A stretch of 17,126 bases of DNA from a bacterium (GCA_030424955.1 JAUHVS010000043.1:1-17126); one strand, 5' to 3'. Counted from the stretch's first letter, positions 1 to 6,478 are shown. The notes: generated from the sequence alone by a model not told the origin. A program made the numbers and translations.

Positions 1-164
1 GCGCCGCCAGCGCCGCCCGCGCCGCCGGCGCCGCCAGCGCCCATGTCCAAGCGGCCGCCGTTGCCCGCGGCGGGATCACCGCCGCCGCCGGTGGTGCAGG
101 CGCTGAGGCCAAAGGCCAGGGCGGCGGTCAAGAGCCCGGAGGTGGTGAGGTGCAGGCTGCGCAT
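1..164 (-). CDS. Gly/Ala-rich lipoprotein, N-terminal fragment (runs off left edge)
   Basis: Only the first 54 codons lie in the window. The start is the ATG whose first base is 164, with GGAG seven bases upstream (after a CGC). The N-terminus has a short basic head (MRSLHL), a hydrophobic stretch and the lipobox LSAC at residues 20-23, so it should be a lipoprotein exported by Sec and lipidated on Cys23. After the Cys come Thr/Gly residues and a linker. From about residue 42 to the window edge the sequence is a Gly-Ala-Gly repeat built from GGC/GCC-type codons. Such glycine-rich spacers are common after the lipidation site in myxobacterial surface proteins. The functional domain lies outside the window, so no role can be given. 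Confidence 0.8.
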   Translation of the reverse strand, partial: MRSLHLTTSGLLTAALAFGLSACTTGGGGDPAAGNGGRLDMGAGGAGGAGGAGG

Positions 165-246
165 GATGATCTCCGCGGGGGTGCCCGGTGGGCGCCGTTG
201 AAGGGTCCAGGACGGGCGCGGGAGGGGCCCGGCCGAAAGCGGGCGC

Positions 247-275
247 AGGGTAGCGAAGGCGGGCCTTGATGTCAT
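247..275 (-). promoter_or_regulatory. Candidate sigma-70-like promoter for the left-edge lipoprotein
   Basis: On the minus strand ATGACA (270-275, 5 of 6 to the -35 consensus) is followed after exactly 17 bases by TACCCT (247-252, 3 of 6). It lies about 85 bases upstream of the lipoprotein start at 164. The -10 match is weak and a chance hit is possible. The rest of 165-409 shows no gene or clear second promoter. Confidence 0.25.
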
Positions 276-409
276 GCCCTTGAGGTCGGAAGGGGGCAGG
301 GTTTGCCCGTCCGTCACCCTCGGGCCGGGGCCCGTGCCTTCCCTGACAGGCATACATCGTGCATCTGGCGTGGTTGACGACAGAGAAGTGCACGCGGGGC
401 AGGCGGTCG

Positions 410-724
410 ATGTTTCAGGAAGCGTATCTCCACGCGCAGCTGGTCCGGTTGGCGGTGCTGCTCGATCCACACGCGGCGTCCGGGCGCGCGCTCTCGGCGG
501 AGGCCCGCAGCGCCGGCGCGGCGCTGGTGTCCCTCGGGTTGCAGCGGGGGGCGGGCTCGCCCGCGCAGGTGGCCCGCGCGCTCACCCGCCTGGAGCAGGC
601 GCTCGGGCACACCCGGGGTGAGCTGGGGCAGCAGGTCGGCGCCATCCGGCGCACCGTCGAGCGGATGCTGCGCCGCGCCGACGCCCCCGCCCGGCCGCGA
701 ACCCGCTGGGCGCACGCCAGCTGA
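410..724 (+). CDS. Small helical protein of unknown function
   Basis: A 104-residue protein that I do not recognise. I chose the ATG at 410 because the protein then opens directly with an amphipathic helix (MFQEAYLHAQLV). A GTG at 359 in the same frame would add 17 residues that look non-coding. The RBS is weak (GGGGCAGG about 7 bases upstream). The sequence is Ala/Leu/Arg-rich, with no signal peptide, no membrane segment and no Cys. It looks like three or four amphipathic helices (about residues 2-18, 26-45, 50-66, 70-88) followed by a basic tail ending at Ser104, consistent with a small cytoplasmic helical bundle. Third codon positions are strongly G/C, which supports real coding. It stands alone on the plus strand and converges on the HEAT-repeat gene, with a hairpin between them. 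Confidence 0.6.
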   Translation: MFQEAYLHAQLVRLAVLLDPHAASGRALSAEARSAGAALVSLGLQRGAGSPAQVARALTRLEQALGHTRGELGQQVGAIRRTVERMLRRADAPARPRTRWAHAS

Positions 725-787
725 CGGGCGAGCCGTCGGCGGCCCGCGAGGGCGGGTCACTCGGCCTTGGACAGTTGGACAGTGAAG

Positions 788-812
788 GGCGCGCCGCCGG
801 CGCGGGCGCGCC
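788..812. terminator. GC-only hairpin between convergent genes
   Basis: Two copies of GGCGCGCC (788-795 and 805-812) can pair as an 8-bp stem with a 9-base loop. The hairpin sits between the stops of the small helical gene (724, +) and the HEAT-repeat gene (824, -), where a shared terminator would be expected. There is no U-tract on either strand. Because GGCGCGCC is self-complementary and the DNA is GC-rich, chance is a real alternative. Confidence 0.4.
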
Positions 813-823
813 GCCGGATCGGC

Positions 824-1618
824 TCAGACCTCGGCGTCGGGATCGCAGCGCGCGATGGCCTCGTCGAGGGCCTCGGCGATCCAGGGGGTCAGCTCGGCGT
901 GGCCGTGCAGGGCGTCCAGGGCCGGGCGCAGGGCGGGCTCGCCCAGCTCGGCCGCCGCCTCCAGCAGCATCGGATCCAGCTCACCGGCGGCCAGGGCCTG
1001 GCGCAGGGGCTCGACGGCCTCGGGCGCGCCGCGGCGGGCGAGGCCGGCGATGGCCTCGCGGCGGGTGAGGTCGTGGGCGTCGGTGAGCCGCGCCGCCAGG
1101 GCGTCGCGCACCATCGGGTCGTCGCTCTCGCTCTGGGCGCCCAGGGCGTAGGTGGCCCAGGCGCGCACGTCACCGTCGTCGTCGGCGGTGAGGGCCACCA
1201 GCGGGGGCAGGCTGGCGGCGTCTTCGCGGCCCATCAGGCCAAAGACGACCCCCTCGCGCACCAGCCGGTCGGGGTGCGAGGCCAAGGCAGCCAGCGGCTC
1301 CACGAGGGCCTGCCGGTCGAAGTGCCCGCAGGCGCCGCACAGGGCGGCCAGCACCATCGGCACCTTCTCGATGAGCAGGCGGTTGGCGATGACCGTGCCC
1401 ACGCTGTCCATGGCCTCGGGGGGCAGGTCGAGCTGGCTCGCGACCTCGGCCGCGGCCGCCCGCATGGCCGGCGTGGCGTGATCCAGGCGCTCCAGGGTGG
1501 CCTCGACGATGTCGGGGCCGGTGCGGCTCTGCAGGGCCAGCAGGGCGGCGGCAGAGGTGGTCGGATCGTCGTCGGTGGCGGCGGCGAACAGGGCGTGCAG
1601 GTCTGCGGCGTGGTCCAT
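824..1618 (-). CDS. HEAT-repeat protein
   Basis: A 264-residue, mostly helical Ala/Leu-rich protein. The ATG at 1618 has CGGAG about eight bases upstream. There is no signal peptide or membrane segment, so it is probably cytoplasmic. Repeating units of about 30 residues with the HEAT/PBS-lyase-like pattern are visible: LVREGVVFGLMG (119-130), DVRAWATYALG (150-160), LTRREAIAGLARRG (184-197) and a last, weaker one near LLEAAAELG (218-226). The N-terminal half (9-110) probably forms less regular repeats. In this family such solenoids are protein-protein scaffolds and carry no catalytic residues, so no reaction is assigned. It is divergently arranged with the CNB/kinase gene (161 bases between starts), which may mean shared control. 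The partner is unknown. Confidence 0.85.
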   Translation of the reverse strand: MDHAADLHALFAAATDDDPTTSAAALLALQSRTGPDIVEATLERLDHATPAMRAAAAEVASQLDLPPEAMDSVGTVIANRLLIEKVPMVLAALCGACGHFDRQALVEPLAALASHPDRLVREGVVFGLMGREDAASLPPLVALTADDDGDVRAWATYALGAQSESDDPMVRDALAARLTDAHDLTRREAIAGLARRGAPEAVEPLRQALAAGELDPMLLEAAAELGEPALRPALDALHGHAELTPWIAEALDEAIARCDPDAEV

Positions 1619-1647
1619 GGCGCGCTCCGTTGGGCTGGGGGCGGCGG

Positions 1648-1676
1648 ATGATGGACCCGCCGTGGGCGCGAGGCAA
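1648..1676 (-). promoter_or_regulatory. Candidate promoter for the HEAT-repeat gene
   Basis: On the minus strand TTGCCT (1671-1676, 4 of 6) and CATCAT (1648-1653, 4 of 6) are separated by exactly 17 bases. Transcription would begin near 1641, about 23 bases before the ATG, leaving room for the CGGAG ribosome site. Confidence 0.35.
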
Positions 1677-1741
1677 GCCCTGGTGCGGCCGGGGACCCGC
1701 GGGGGCAGCGGCTGAGCGGCCCCGCGCGCGCCCGGGCGGGC

Positions 1742-1771
1742 TGGACAAGGGCGCGCCGGGGCCCGCACACT
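1742..1771 (+). promoter_or_regulatory. Weak candidate promoter for the CNB/kinase gene
   Basis: TGGACA (1742-1747, 5 of 6) is followed after 18 bases by CACACT (1766-1771, 3 of 6). Transcription would start almost at the ATG (1780), so the message would be leaderless or nearly so. That fits the absence of a recognisable ribosome site before this gene, but both observations are weak. Confidence 0.22.
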
Positions 1772-1779
1772 CGCCGTCG

Positions 1780-3165
1780 ATGGCTGATCTGATGAAGCAG
1801 ACGCGGTCCTTTGGAGACCCCTCGGTGCCCGCGAGCGCCGGGCACACGCCCGGCTGGGCCGGCTTGGCGCTCTTCAGCGATCTGACGCCGAGCGAGCTGA
1901 CCGCGCTGGGCCAGGCCCTGGTGCCGGTGTACTTCGCCGAGGGCGAGATCATCCTGCGGGAGGGGGAGCCCGGCGAGGCGCTGTACCTCTTGGAGCGCGG
2001 GACGGTGCGGGTCAGCACCGCCGACGGGCGCTTCGACCGTGATCTCAGCGCCCCCGAGACCGTAGGCGAGATGGCGCTGATCACCAAAGAGGCCCGGTCG
2101 GCCACGGTGTCGGCCCGGGTGCCCGTGAAGGCGCTGCGCCTGTCCCGCGCGCGGCTCGATCAGGTGGTCAAGGCCCACCCGCAGATCGCCAGCATCCTCA
2201 CGCGGCTGGTGGGCGGGCGGCTGCGCGAGATCGGCGGCATCCGCCGGGTGGGCAAGTACCGCATCGTGGGGCCGCTGGGCTCCGGCGGCATGTCGGACGT
2301 GTTCGCCGCCGAGCACCCGGTGCTGCAGCGGCCGGTGGCGCTCAAGATGCTCAGCCACGCGCTGGTGTACCACCCGTCCTTCGCGCAGAAGTTCGACCGA
2401 GAGGCCCGCCTCGTGGCCCGGCTGGACCACCCACACATCGTGCGCGTGTACGACTTCGAGGCGGCGTACGGCACGCGGTTCATCGTGATGGAGCGCCTGG
2501 ACGGCGCCCTGCTCGAGGACGCCATCGCCGACGGGCGGCAGTTCGAGTGGGCCGAGGTGCGCCGGCTGCTGCGCGAGATGGCGTCGGCCCTCGCGCACGC
2601 CCACGAGCGCGGGCTGGTGCACCGGGACGTCAAGCCCCTCAACATCTTCGTGACGCCCACGGGCTCCGCGAAGCTGTTCGACTTCGGCATCGCCATCCCC
2701 GCCGACGCGTCAATCTGCAAGGGGGCCGACCGCCTGGGCACGCCGTACTACATGGCGCCCGAGCAGATCCGCGGCGAGCCGCTGGACGCTCGCACCGACC
2801 TGTACGCTCTGGGCATGACCGCCTACGAGATGATCACCGGGCGGGTGCCCTTCGACGCGCCCGATCTGGAGAGCTTGGTGCGCCGGCACCTGTACGAGCC
2901 GGTGCCCGATCCGCGGCGCTACCGGGCCGACACGCCCGCTGATCTGGTGGCGTTCATCCAGCGGGCCGCGGCGAAGGTGCCCGGCGAGCGCTTCGCCGAC
3001 GCGGGCGAGGCGATGGCGTTCCTGGACGGCAAGCGCCCCGACTCCCCCGTGAGCGAGCGGGTGCTGACCCTGCACTATCCCACGCCGGTCGAGGGCCAGA
3101 TCGCCGCGGAGCTCGAGCGCTTCAGGGCGCGCCTGGCTCGCCTGGGGGCGGAGCTGGCGGACTGA
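1780..3165 (+). CDS. Cyclic-nucleotide-binding domain / Ser-Thr protein kinase fusion
   Basis: A 461-residue cytoplasmic protein. Residues about 29-145 form a cNMP-binding domain of the CAP/PKA type. Its phosphate-binding cassette looks intact: G96-E97-M98-A99-L100 followed by R106-S-A, the residues that hold the ribose and cyclic phosphate in the family. Residues about 160-418 form a eukaryotic-type kinase: glycine loop GSGGMSDVF (167-175), VALK Lys189, helix-C Glu208, catalytic HRDVKPLN (281-288), DFG (301-303) and APEQ (326-329). All catalytic residues are present, so it should be active. A charged helical tail (about 438-459) follows. There is no transmembrane segment, unlike many PknB-type kinases. 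The order resembles PKG, with regulatory and catalytic parts in one chain. Upstream ATG/GTG codons from 1630 were rejected because they encode low-complexity sequence; 1792 is an alternative start. Ligand (cAMP, cGMP or other) and substrates are unknown. Confidence 0.95.
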   Translation: MADLMKQTRSFGDPSVPASAGHTPGWAGLALFSDLTPSELTALGQALVPVYFAEGEIILREGEPGEALYLLERGTVRVSTADGRFDRDLSAPETVGEMALITKEARSATVSARVPVKALRLSRARLDQVVKAHPQIASILTRLVGGRLREIGGIRRVGKYRIVGPLGSGGMSDVFAAEHPVLQRPVALKMLSHALVYHPSFAQKFDREARLVARLDHPHIVRVYDFEAAYGTRFIVMERLDGALLEDAIADGRQFEWAEVRRLLREMASALAHAHERGLVHRDVKPLNIFVTPTGSAKLFDFGIAIPADASICKGADRLGTPYYMAPEQIRGEPLDARTDLYALGMTAYEMITGRVPFDAPDLESLVRRHLYEPVPDPRRYRADTPADLVAFIQRAAAKVPGERFADAGEAMAFLDGKRPDSPVSERVLTLHYPTPVEGQIAAELERFRARLARLGAELAD

Positions 3166-3481
3166 CCGCCGACGACCGCTCGTCGGGCTGCGCCTCTGCG
3201 GGCTGCGCCTTGAGCCACGCCACCAGCTCACACGCGTCGGGGTCTCCCGTGTCGCACAGGGCGCCCAGGGCCTCGACGTCTGGGTCGCGCAGGCCGTCGC
3301 TCGTCCACACCAGACAGGCCAGGGGCAGCTCGCCGCGGCAGAGGCGGGCGAGCAGGGGCTCTGCCTCGGTCCAGGTGAGGCCCGTGGGCCGGTAGACGAG
3401 CTGATCGAGCAGGGCGGCGGTGGGGGGCAGGCTCAGGGCGGCGATCACGGGGGCCGCGAGGGTCAACGCGCAGGCAGACAT
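3122..3481 (-). CDS. Small exported Sel1-like Cys-pair protein
   Basis: A 119-residue protein. The ATG at 3481 has GGAG eight bases upstream. Residues 1-24 form a hydrophobic export or anchor segment (MSACALTLAAPVIAALSL) with no basic head, so cleavage is uncertain. Two degenerate repeats follow the same pattern, LC-x4-P-x-A-C: LCRGELPLAC (47-56) and LCDTGDPDAC (75-84), the second followed by ELVAWL. This resembles the disulfide-containing Sel1-like repeats frequent in myxobacteria, but here there are only about two units. The tail (107-119) is Pro-rich. The last 44 bases overlap the 3' end of the convergent kinase gene. Codon usage is typical of the neighbours. Function is unknown; a periplasmic binding or scaffold role would be a guess. 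Confidence 0.7.
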   Translation of the reverse strand: MSACALTLAAPVIAALSLPPTAALLDQLVYRPTGLTWTEAEPLLARLCRGELPLACLVWTSDGLRDPDVEALGALCDTGDPDACELVAWLKAQPAEAQPDERSSAVSPPAPPPGEPGAP

Positions 3482-3550
3482 ACAGGGGGCTCCAGGTCGT
3501 GGCGCGCGCGGGGCGCTCCCTGTGTTCATCGGACAGCCAGCGCGGCTGTT

Positions 3551-3600
3551 GCGCAAATCGACCGCAGAAAATGAGAAGCCTTTTGAAAGCAGATGCTTGC
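3551..3600. other. Locally AT-rich intergenic island
   Basis: Twenty-four of these 50 bases are G or C, against about three quarters for the window. It lies between the stop of the Cys-rich lipoprotein (3611) and the start of the Sel1-like gene (3481), both on the minus strand. On that strand it contains a weak AAGC-ATCT-GCTT hairpin followed by A/T-rich sequence. It may hold a terminator for the upstream gene, a promoter for the downstream one, or both. I could not find convincing -35/-10 boxes. Confidence 0.35.
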
Positions 3601-3610
3601 GGGCTGTTCG

Positions 3611-4429
3611 CTACGGGGCCTGGCGGGCCCCCGTGACGGTGTCGCGGCGGGTGCAGGGCGACAGCAGGGCCAGCGGCTCGCAGGGCTCGACGGGGGTGAT
3701 GGTCCAGGTGAGATCGCCCACGAGGCCGCCGCCGGGGGTGGTGATGGCGGTGAGGCTGAGGCCCAGATCCAGCACGCACAGCTCGTCGATGCGGGCCGGG
3801 GCGTCGGTGGCGAGGCTGAGGTTGATGCCGTCGGTCTCGCCCGACACGGGCACGGCGTCGCGGATGACCCCCTCGACGTCGCCCGTCAGCGGGGCGCGGG
3901 TGTTGAGGTTGAGCACCAACAGATCGTCGGCCTGCCCGTTGAGGGGATCGGGGCAGTCGCCGTCGGCGAAGCTGAGGGTGAGGGCGTAGCGGCCGAGCAG
4001 CGGATCGGCGCCGGCGTCTGGCGCGGGGCCCTGGTCTGCGGGGGGGCCCAGGTCGCGGATCCGCGCGTCGCTGCCGGGCTCGGGATCGCCGGGCCCGAGG
4101 TCGATCACGCCCGCCTCCGGTCGGGGCGGCGGCGGCACGTAGCCCCCGTCGGGGGGCTGGCAGACGCCCAGCACACACACCAGCCCGCCGCCGCCGCAGT
4201 CGCCGTCGCGCTCGCAGGCGATGGGTACGCAGGTGCGCAGATCGCAGGTGCCGGAGGGGCAGTCGCTGGCGGTGTCACAGGCCACCGAGGCGCACGCGCC
4301 GTCGAGGCAGATCTGGCGGGCGCAGCCGGTGTTGTCGTCGCAGGGGCGTGGGGGCGCCTCGATCTCCCGGCAGGCCGGGGCGAGGGCCAGCAGGGCAGCG
4401 GCAGCGGCGGCGTGGGTGAGGGGGCGCAT
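3611..4429 (-). CDS. Lipoprotein with three four-Cys repeats and an Asp-rich linker
   Basis: A 272-residue predicted lipoprotein: hydrophobic N-terminus with the lipobox-like LAPAC (Cys20; the Pro before Ala makes it atypical). Residues 30-90 hold twelve Cys in three consecutive units of about 21 residues, spaced C-x5-C-x4-C-x4-C twice (C30/36/41/46 and C51/57/62/67) and C-x5-C-x6-C-x4-C once (C72/78/85/90). These should be disulfide-bonded microdomains. Residues 98-142 are a Pro/Asp/Gly-rich linker (DLGPGD, DLGPPADQGPAPDAGAD). Residues 145-268 look like a beta-rich domain with four more Cys (C159, C218, C250, C259). The start has no clear ribosome site; the ATG at 4429 is chosen from the signal sequence. 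It follows the Ntn-hydrolase gene by 53 bases and may be cotranscribed. Role unknown; outer-membrane or surface location is likely. Confidence 0.85.
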   Translation of the reverse strand: MRPLTHAAAAAALLALAPACREIEAPPRPCDDNTGCARQICLDGACASVACDTASDCPSGTCDLRTCVPIACERDGDCGGGGLVCVLGVCQPPDGGYVPPPPRPEAGVIDLGPGDPEPGSDARIRDLGPPADQGPAPDAGADPLLGRYALTLSFADGDCPDPLNGQADDLLVLNLNTRAPLTGDVEGVIRDAVPVSGETDGINLSLATDAPARIDELCVLDLGLSLTAITTPGGGLVGDLTWTITPVEPCEPLALLSPCTRRDTVTGARQAP

Positions 4430-4482
4430 CGTTTGATGGTGCGGGGCCGCGGGGGGTTGAGGCAACTGTGCCAGCCGCGCCA

Positions 4483-5715
4483 TCAGCGGGCCGCGGGCAC
4501 GGGCCACAGGGCGGGCAGCGACCAGTCGTGGGCCGGGGTGTCGGCGAAGGGCCGGCCGGGCTGGCGCAGCCGCAGGCGCAGGGTGCCCAGGCGGGGGGCG
4601 TACTGCAGGGTGTAGACGGCGCTGTCGAGGGCCAGCGAGGTGCCCAGCTGCCACAGCTGCTCGGCGTCCAGCCGCGGGCGGCTGGCCAGGGCGCGCTGGG
4701 TGCGGGCGTAGCGGCGGCAGGCGGTGGGCGCGGTCTTGCGGCGCAGGTGGTTGGTGGCGGCCAGGGCGGTGGCCGGCAGGCCGGTGTTGTCGGCGGCGGT
4801 GCGCAGCACGACGCCGTCGGCCTCGACCTCGGCCACCACGGCGCCCGTACCGTCGAGGGTGTGCACGATGTAGCTGCCGGCGTGGCGGGCCTGCTGGAGG
4901 GCGGCGCTGACGTCGTGCCGGTCGACGTCGCCGTCTCGATCCACGTCGCCCCGGGTGAGGGCCGCGCGCAGCAGCAGGTTGGCCGGCGTGAAGCCGCGCC
5001 ACAGGTCCCACGGGCGCGCGGCCTGCTCGCCGTAGCCCATGTTGAAGAAGGCGCCCACGCCCGCGGCGTTCACGCAGGACAGGCAGCCGACGTAGCCCGC
5101 GAAGCCGACGGAGAGCACGGGCTGGTCGGTGGGCGTCGCGGGGTGGAAGACGAACACGATCTGGTTGCGGAGCAGGGCCGGATCGGGGCTCCAGTCGAGG
5201 GTGCGCACGATGCGCGGGCTGCCGTCGGCGCTGGTCGGGCCCCAGGTGGACACGCTGCTGCAGCCCATGGCCGCGAGCTCGGTGTAGGCCTGCATCACCT
5301 GCAGGTCGGCCAGGTCGAGGTCGCGCCCCAGGGCCCGGCTGTAGCGGCCGCCGGCGGCGTCGAGGCCGTCGAGCATGCCCTGGAGCTCGGCCTGGGTGGC
5401 CGGCGAGATCTGGGCGGTGGCGGGCACGAGGGCGCGGGCGACGGGGTAGGCCGCGGCCCCGATGTGGGGCAGCGCGAAGCCCTCGACGATGTCGAAGATG
5501 CGCGCCCGCAGGAGCGCGCCGTGGGCGTGGCCCTGCTGGCGGGCGGTGCCCCAGAGGTGCACGATCGGCTGGCCCTGCGCCGTGGTGTCGAGGCGGCCGG
5601 TGAGGGGCCCCGGGGCGGGGGCCTGCCGGGCCCACGCGGGGCCCGTGAGGGCGAGCAGGGCGGCCGCCAGCCAGAGGCAGAGGGCGGCACGGGGGGGGCG
5701 GGGGGGCCTGGGCAT
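4483..5715 (-). CDS. Secreted C45-type Ntn acyltransferase/hydrolase with embedded EF-hand loop
   Basis: A 410-residue protein with a Sec signal (residues 11-29, cleavage probably after AWA). Family marks of C45 / acyl-CoA:6-APA acyltransferase-like Ntn hydrolases are visible: an N-terminal GTARQQGHAHG (56-66), GCSS (151-154) with Cys152 as predicted autocatalytic nucleophile, RTLDW (171-175) and TNH (321-323). These enzymes self-cleave before the Cys and then hydrolyse amide bonds or transfer acyl groups; the substrate here cannot be read. Residues 257-268 (DVDRDGDVDRHD) are a perfect calcium EF-hand/dockerin loop with Asp at 1, 3, 5, 9 and 12 and Gly at 6, set inside the catalytic domain. 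The ATG at 5715 lies 19 bases after the stop of the PDZ-like gene, so the two are probably one operon. No strong ribosome site is seen, which suggests coupling. Confidence 0.85.
   Translation of the reverse strand: MPRPPRPPRAALCLWLAAALLALTGPAWARQAPAPGPLTGRLDTTAQGQPIVHLWGTARQQGHAHGALLRARIFDIVEGFALPHIGAAAYPVARALVPATAQISPATQAELQGMLDGLDAAGGRYSRALGRDLDLADLQVMQAYTELAAMGCSSVSTWGPTSADGSPRIVRTLDWSPDPALLRNQIVFVFHPATPTDQPVLSVGFAGYVGCLSCVNAAGVGAFFNMGYGEQAARPWDLWRGFTPANLLLRAALTRGDVDRDGDVDRHDVSAALQQARHAGSYIVHTLDGTGAVVAEVEADGVVLRTAADNTGLPATALAATNHLRRKTAPTACRRYARTQRALASRPRLDAEQLWQLGTSLALDSAVYTLQYAPRLGTLRLRLRQPGRPFADTPAHDWSLPALWPVPAAR
4912..4947 (-). other. EF-hand/dockerin-type calcium loop within the Ntn hydrolase
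   Basis: Codes for the twelve residues DVDRDGDVDRHD (257-268 of the protein). Positions 1, 3, 5 and 12 are Asp, 6 is Gly and 8 is Val, matching the canonical calcium-binding loop. It is followed by a helix (VSAALQQA), as in a helix-loop-helix or dockerin half-repeat. Confidence 0.8.
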
Positions 5716-5734
5716 GGTCAGGGGGCCTGGGGGG

Positions 5735-6448
5735 CTACGGCGTGCCGCCCAGGAAGACGTACTCGCGCACGGTGCCGCCCTCGGGGGTCTGCACGGTGAC
5801 GCCCAGCGCGCTGGCGCTGTCGTCGGGCAGGGCGAGCACGTCGTTGAAGGCGCGGCGGTCGCTGGCGGGCCAGCCGCCCAGCTGGGTGACGATGCCGCCG
5901 GCGGGCAGGTTGAGCTCGGCGATGACGTCGGCCGGGTAGATCTCCTCGAGGCGCAGCGGCGGCACCGGGCCGGTCTTCGACAGGTTGCCGTACCAGGCGC
6001 GGACGGTGTCCTTGATGCGCGCGGGCTCGGTGCGGAAGGGCTCCTTGCCCGCGCGACCCCAGCGGGGGGCCTCGCCGGTGGGCTGGGCCCCCGGATCGGT
6101 CGGCCGCAGGATCGGGCCCTTGGGCATGGTGCCCGTGGGCAGATCGGCGGCGGCCGGGCCCTTGCGGGTGAGCGCAGCGGCGAGGGCGTCGGGGTCCACC
6201 TCGCCACGGGCTACCTGGGCGGCCCGATCGGTCGCGGTGCGGCCGGTGGCGGCCGTCGCGCGGGTCGCCGGGGCGGCGAGCCCAGACGGGCGCGTGGCGG
6301 GCCCGGTGGCGGGCGCCGGCGTGGTGGCCGTGGCGGTGGTGTTGGCGGCGCGGGTGGCGCCGGTGGACGGCGCCTCGCTGGGCATCAGGGCCCACACCAC
6401 GGCGCCAATGGCGACAAGGGCGAGCAGGGCCGGCAGCAGGTTCTTCAA
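5735..6448 (-). CDS. Membrane-anchored periplasmic protein with PDZ-like C-terminal domain (TTG start)
   Basis: A 237-residue protein. No suitable ATG exists; the TTG at 6448 is chosen because a perfect GGAGGT (6456-6461) lies seven bases upstream and the protein then opens with a Lys-Asn head and a single hydrophobic helix (3-22). A second TTG two codons earlier is too close to that site. Residues 23-80 are an Ala/Thr/Pro linker. Residues 81-160 are charged and polar. Residues about 165-235 look like a PDZ fold: LRLEEIYPADVIAELNLPAG, then GIVTQLGGWPASDRRAFNDV and a final strand EYVFLGG. This resembles the PDZ part of GspC-like or periplasmic protease-associated proteins, but sequence identity is low and I assign no partner. 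It should sit in the inner membrane facing the periplasm. It is followed after 19 bases by the secreted Ntn hydrolase. Confidence 0.8.
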   Translation of the reverse strand: MKNLLPALLALVAIGAVVWALMPSEAPSTGATRAANTTATATTPAPATGPATRPSGLAAPATRATAATGRTATDRAAQVARGEVDPDALAAALTRKGPAAADLPTGTMPKGPILRPTDPGAQPTGEAPRWGRAGKEPFRTEPARIKDTVRAWYGNLSKTGPVPPLRLEEIYPADVIAELNLPAGGIVTQLGGWPASDRRAFNDVLALPDDSASALGVTVQTPEGGTVREYVFLGGTP

Positions 6449-6455
6449 GGGCAAT

Positions 6456-6461
6456 ACCTCC
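6456..6461 (-). promoter_or_regulatory. Shine-Dalgarno GGAGGT that fixes a TTG start
   Basis: A full GGAGGT on the minus strand, seven bases before TTG (6446-6448). It is the best ribosome site in the window and the main reason for choosing a TTG start for the PDZ-like protein. Confidence 0.8.
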
Positions 6462-6469
6462 GGCCGCGG

Positions 6470-6478
6470 ATGGTAGCA
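6470..6478 (-). promoter_or_regulatory. Candidate extended -10 promoter for the PDZ-like/Ntn hydrolase pair
   Basis: On the minus strand TGCTACCAT reads as an extended -10 (TGn followed by TACCAT, 4 of 6). No -35 is visible, as is common for extended -10 promoters. Transcription would begin just before the GGAGGT, giving a very short leader. Confidence 0.3.

Noticed and set aside
767..782. Tandem TTGGACAG twice
   Set aside because: Only two 8-base copies with no partner structure and no suitably spaced -10; treated as chance.
767..1651. Long plus-strand open frame rich in Gly, Gln and Val
   Set aside because: It is antisense to the HEAT-repeat gene; its composition is the low-complexity kind given by the wrong strand of GC-rich coding DNA, and no domain is seen.
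1630..1779. Earlier start for the CNB/kinase gene
   Set aside because: The extra 50 residues are low-complexity, lack a ribosome site and cover the promoter candidates of the divergent pair.
4430..5635. Upstream in-frame extension of the Cys-rich lipoprotein
   Set aside because: It runs through the C45 hydrolase gene in another frame with Arg/Pro/Gly-rich sequence; the signal sequence starts at 4429.
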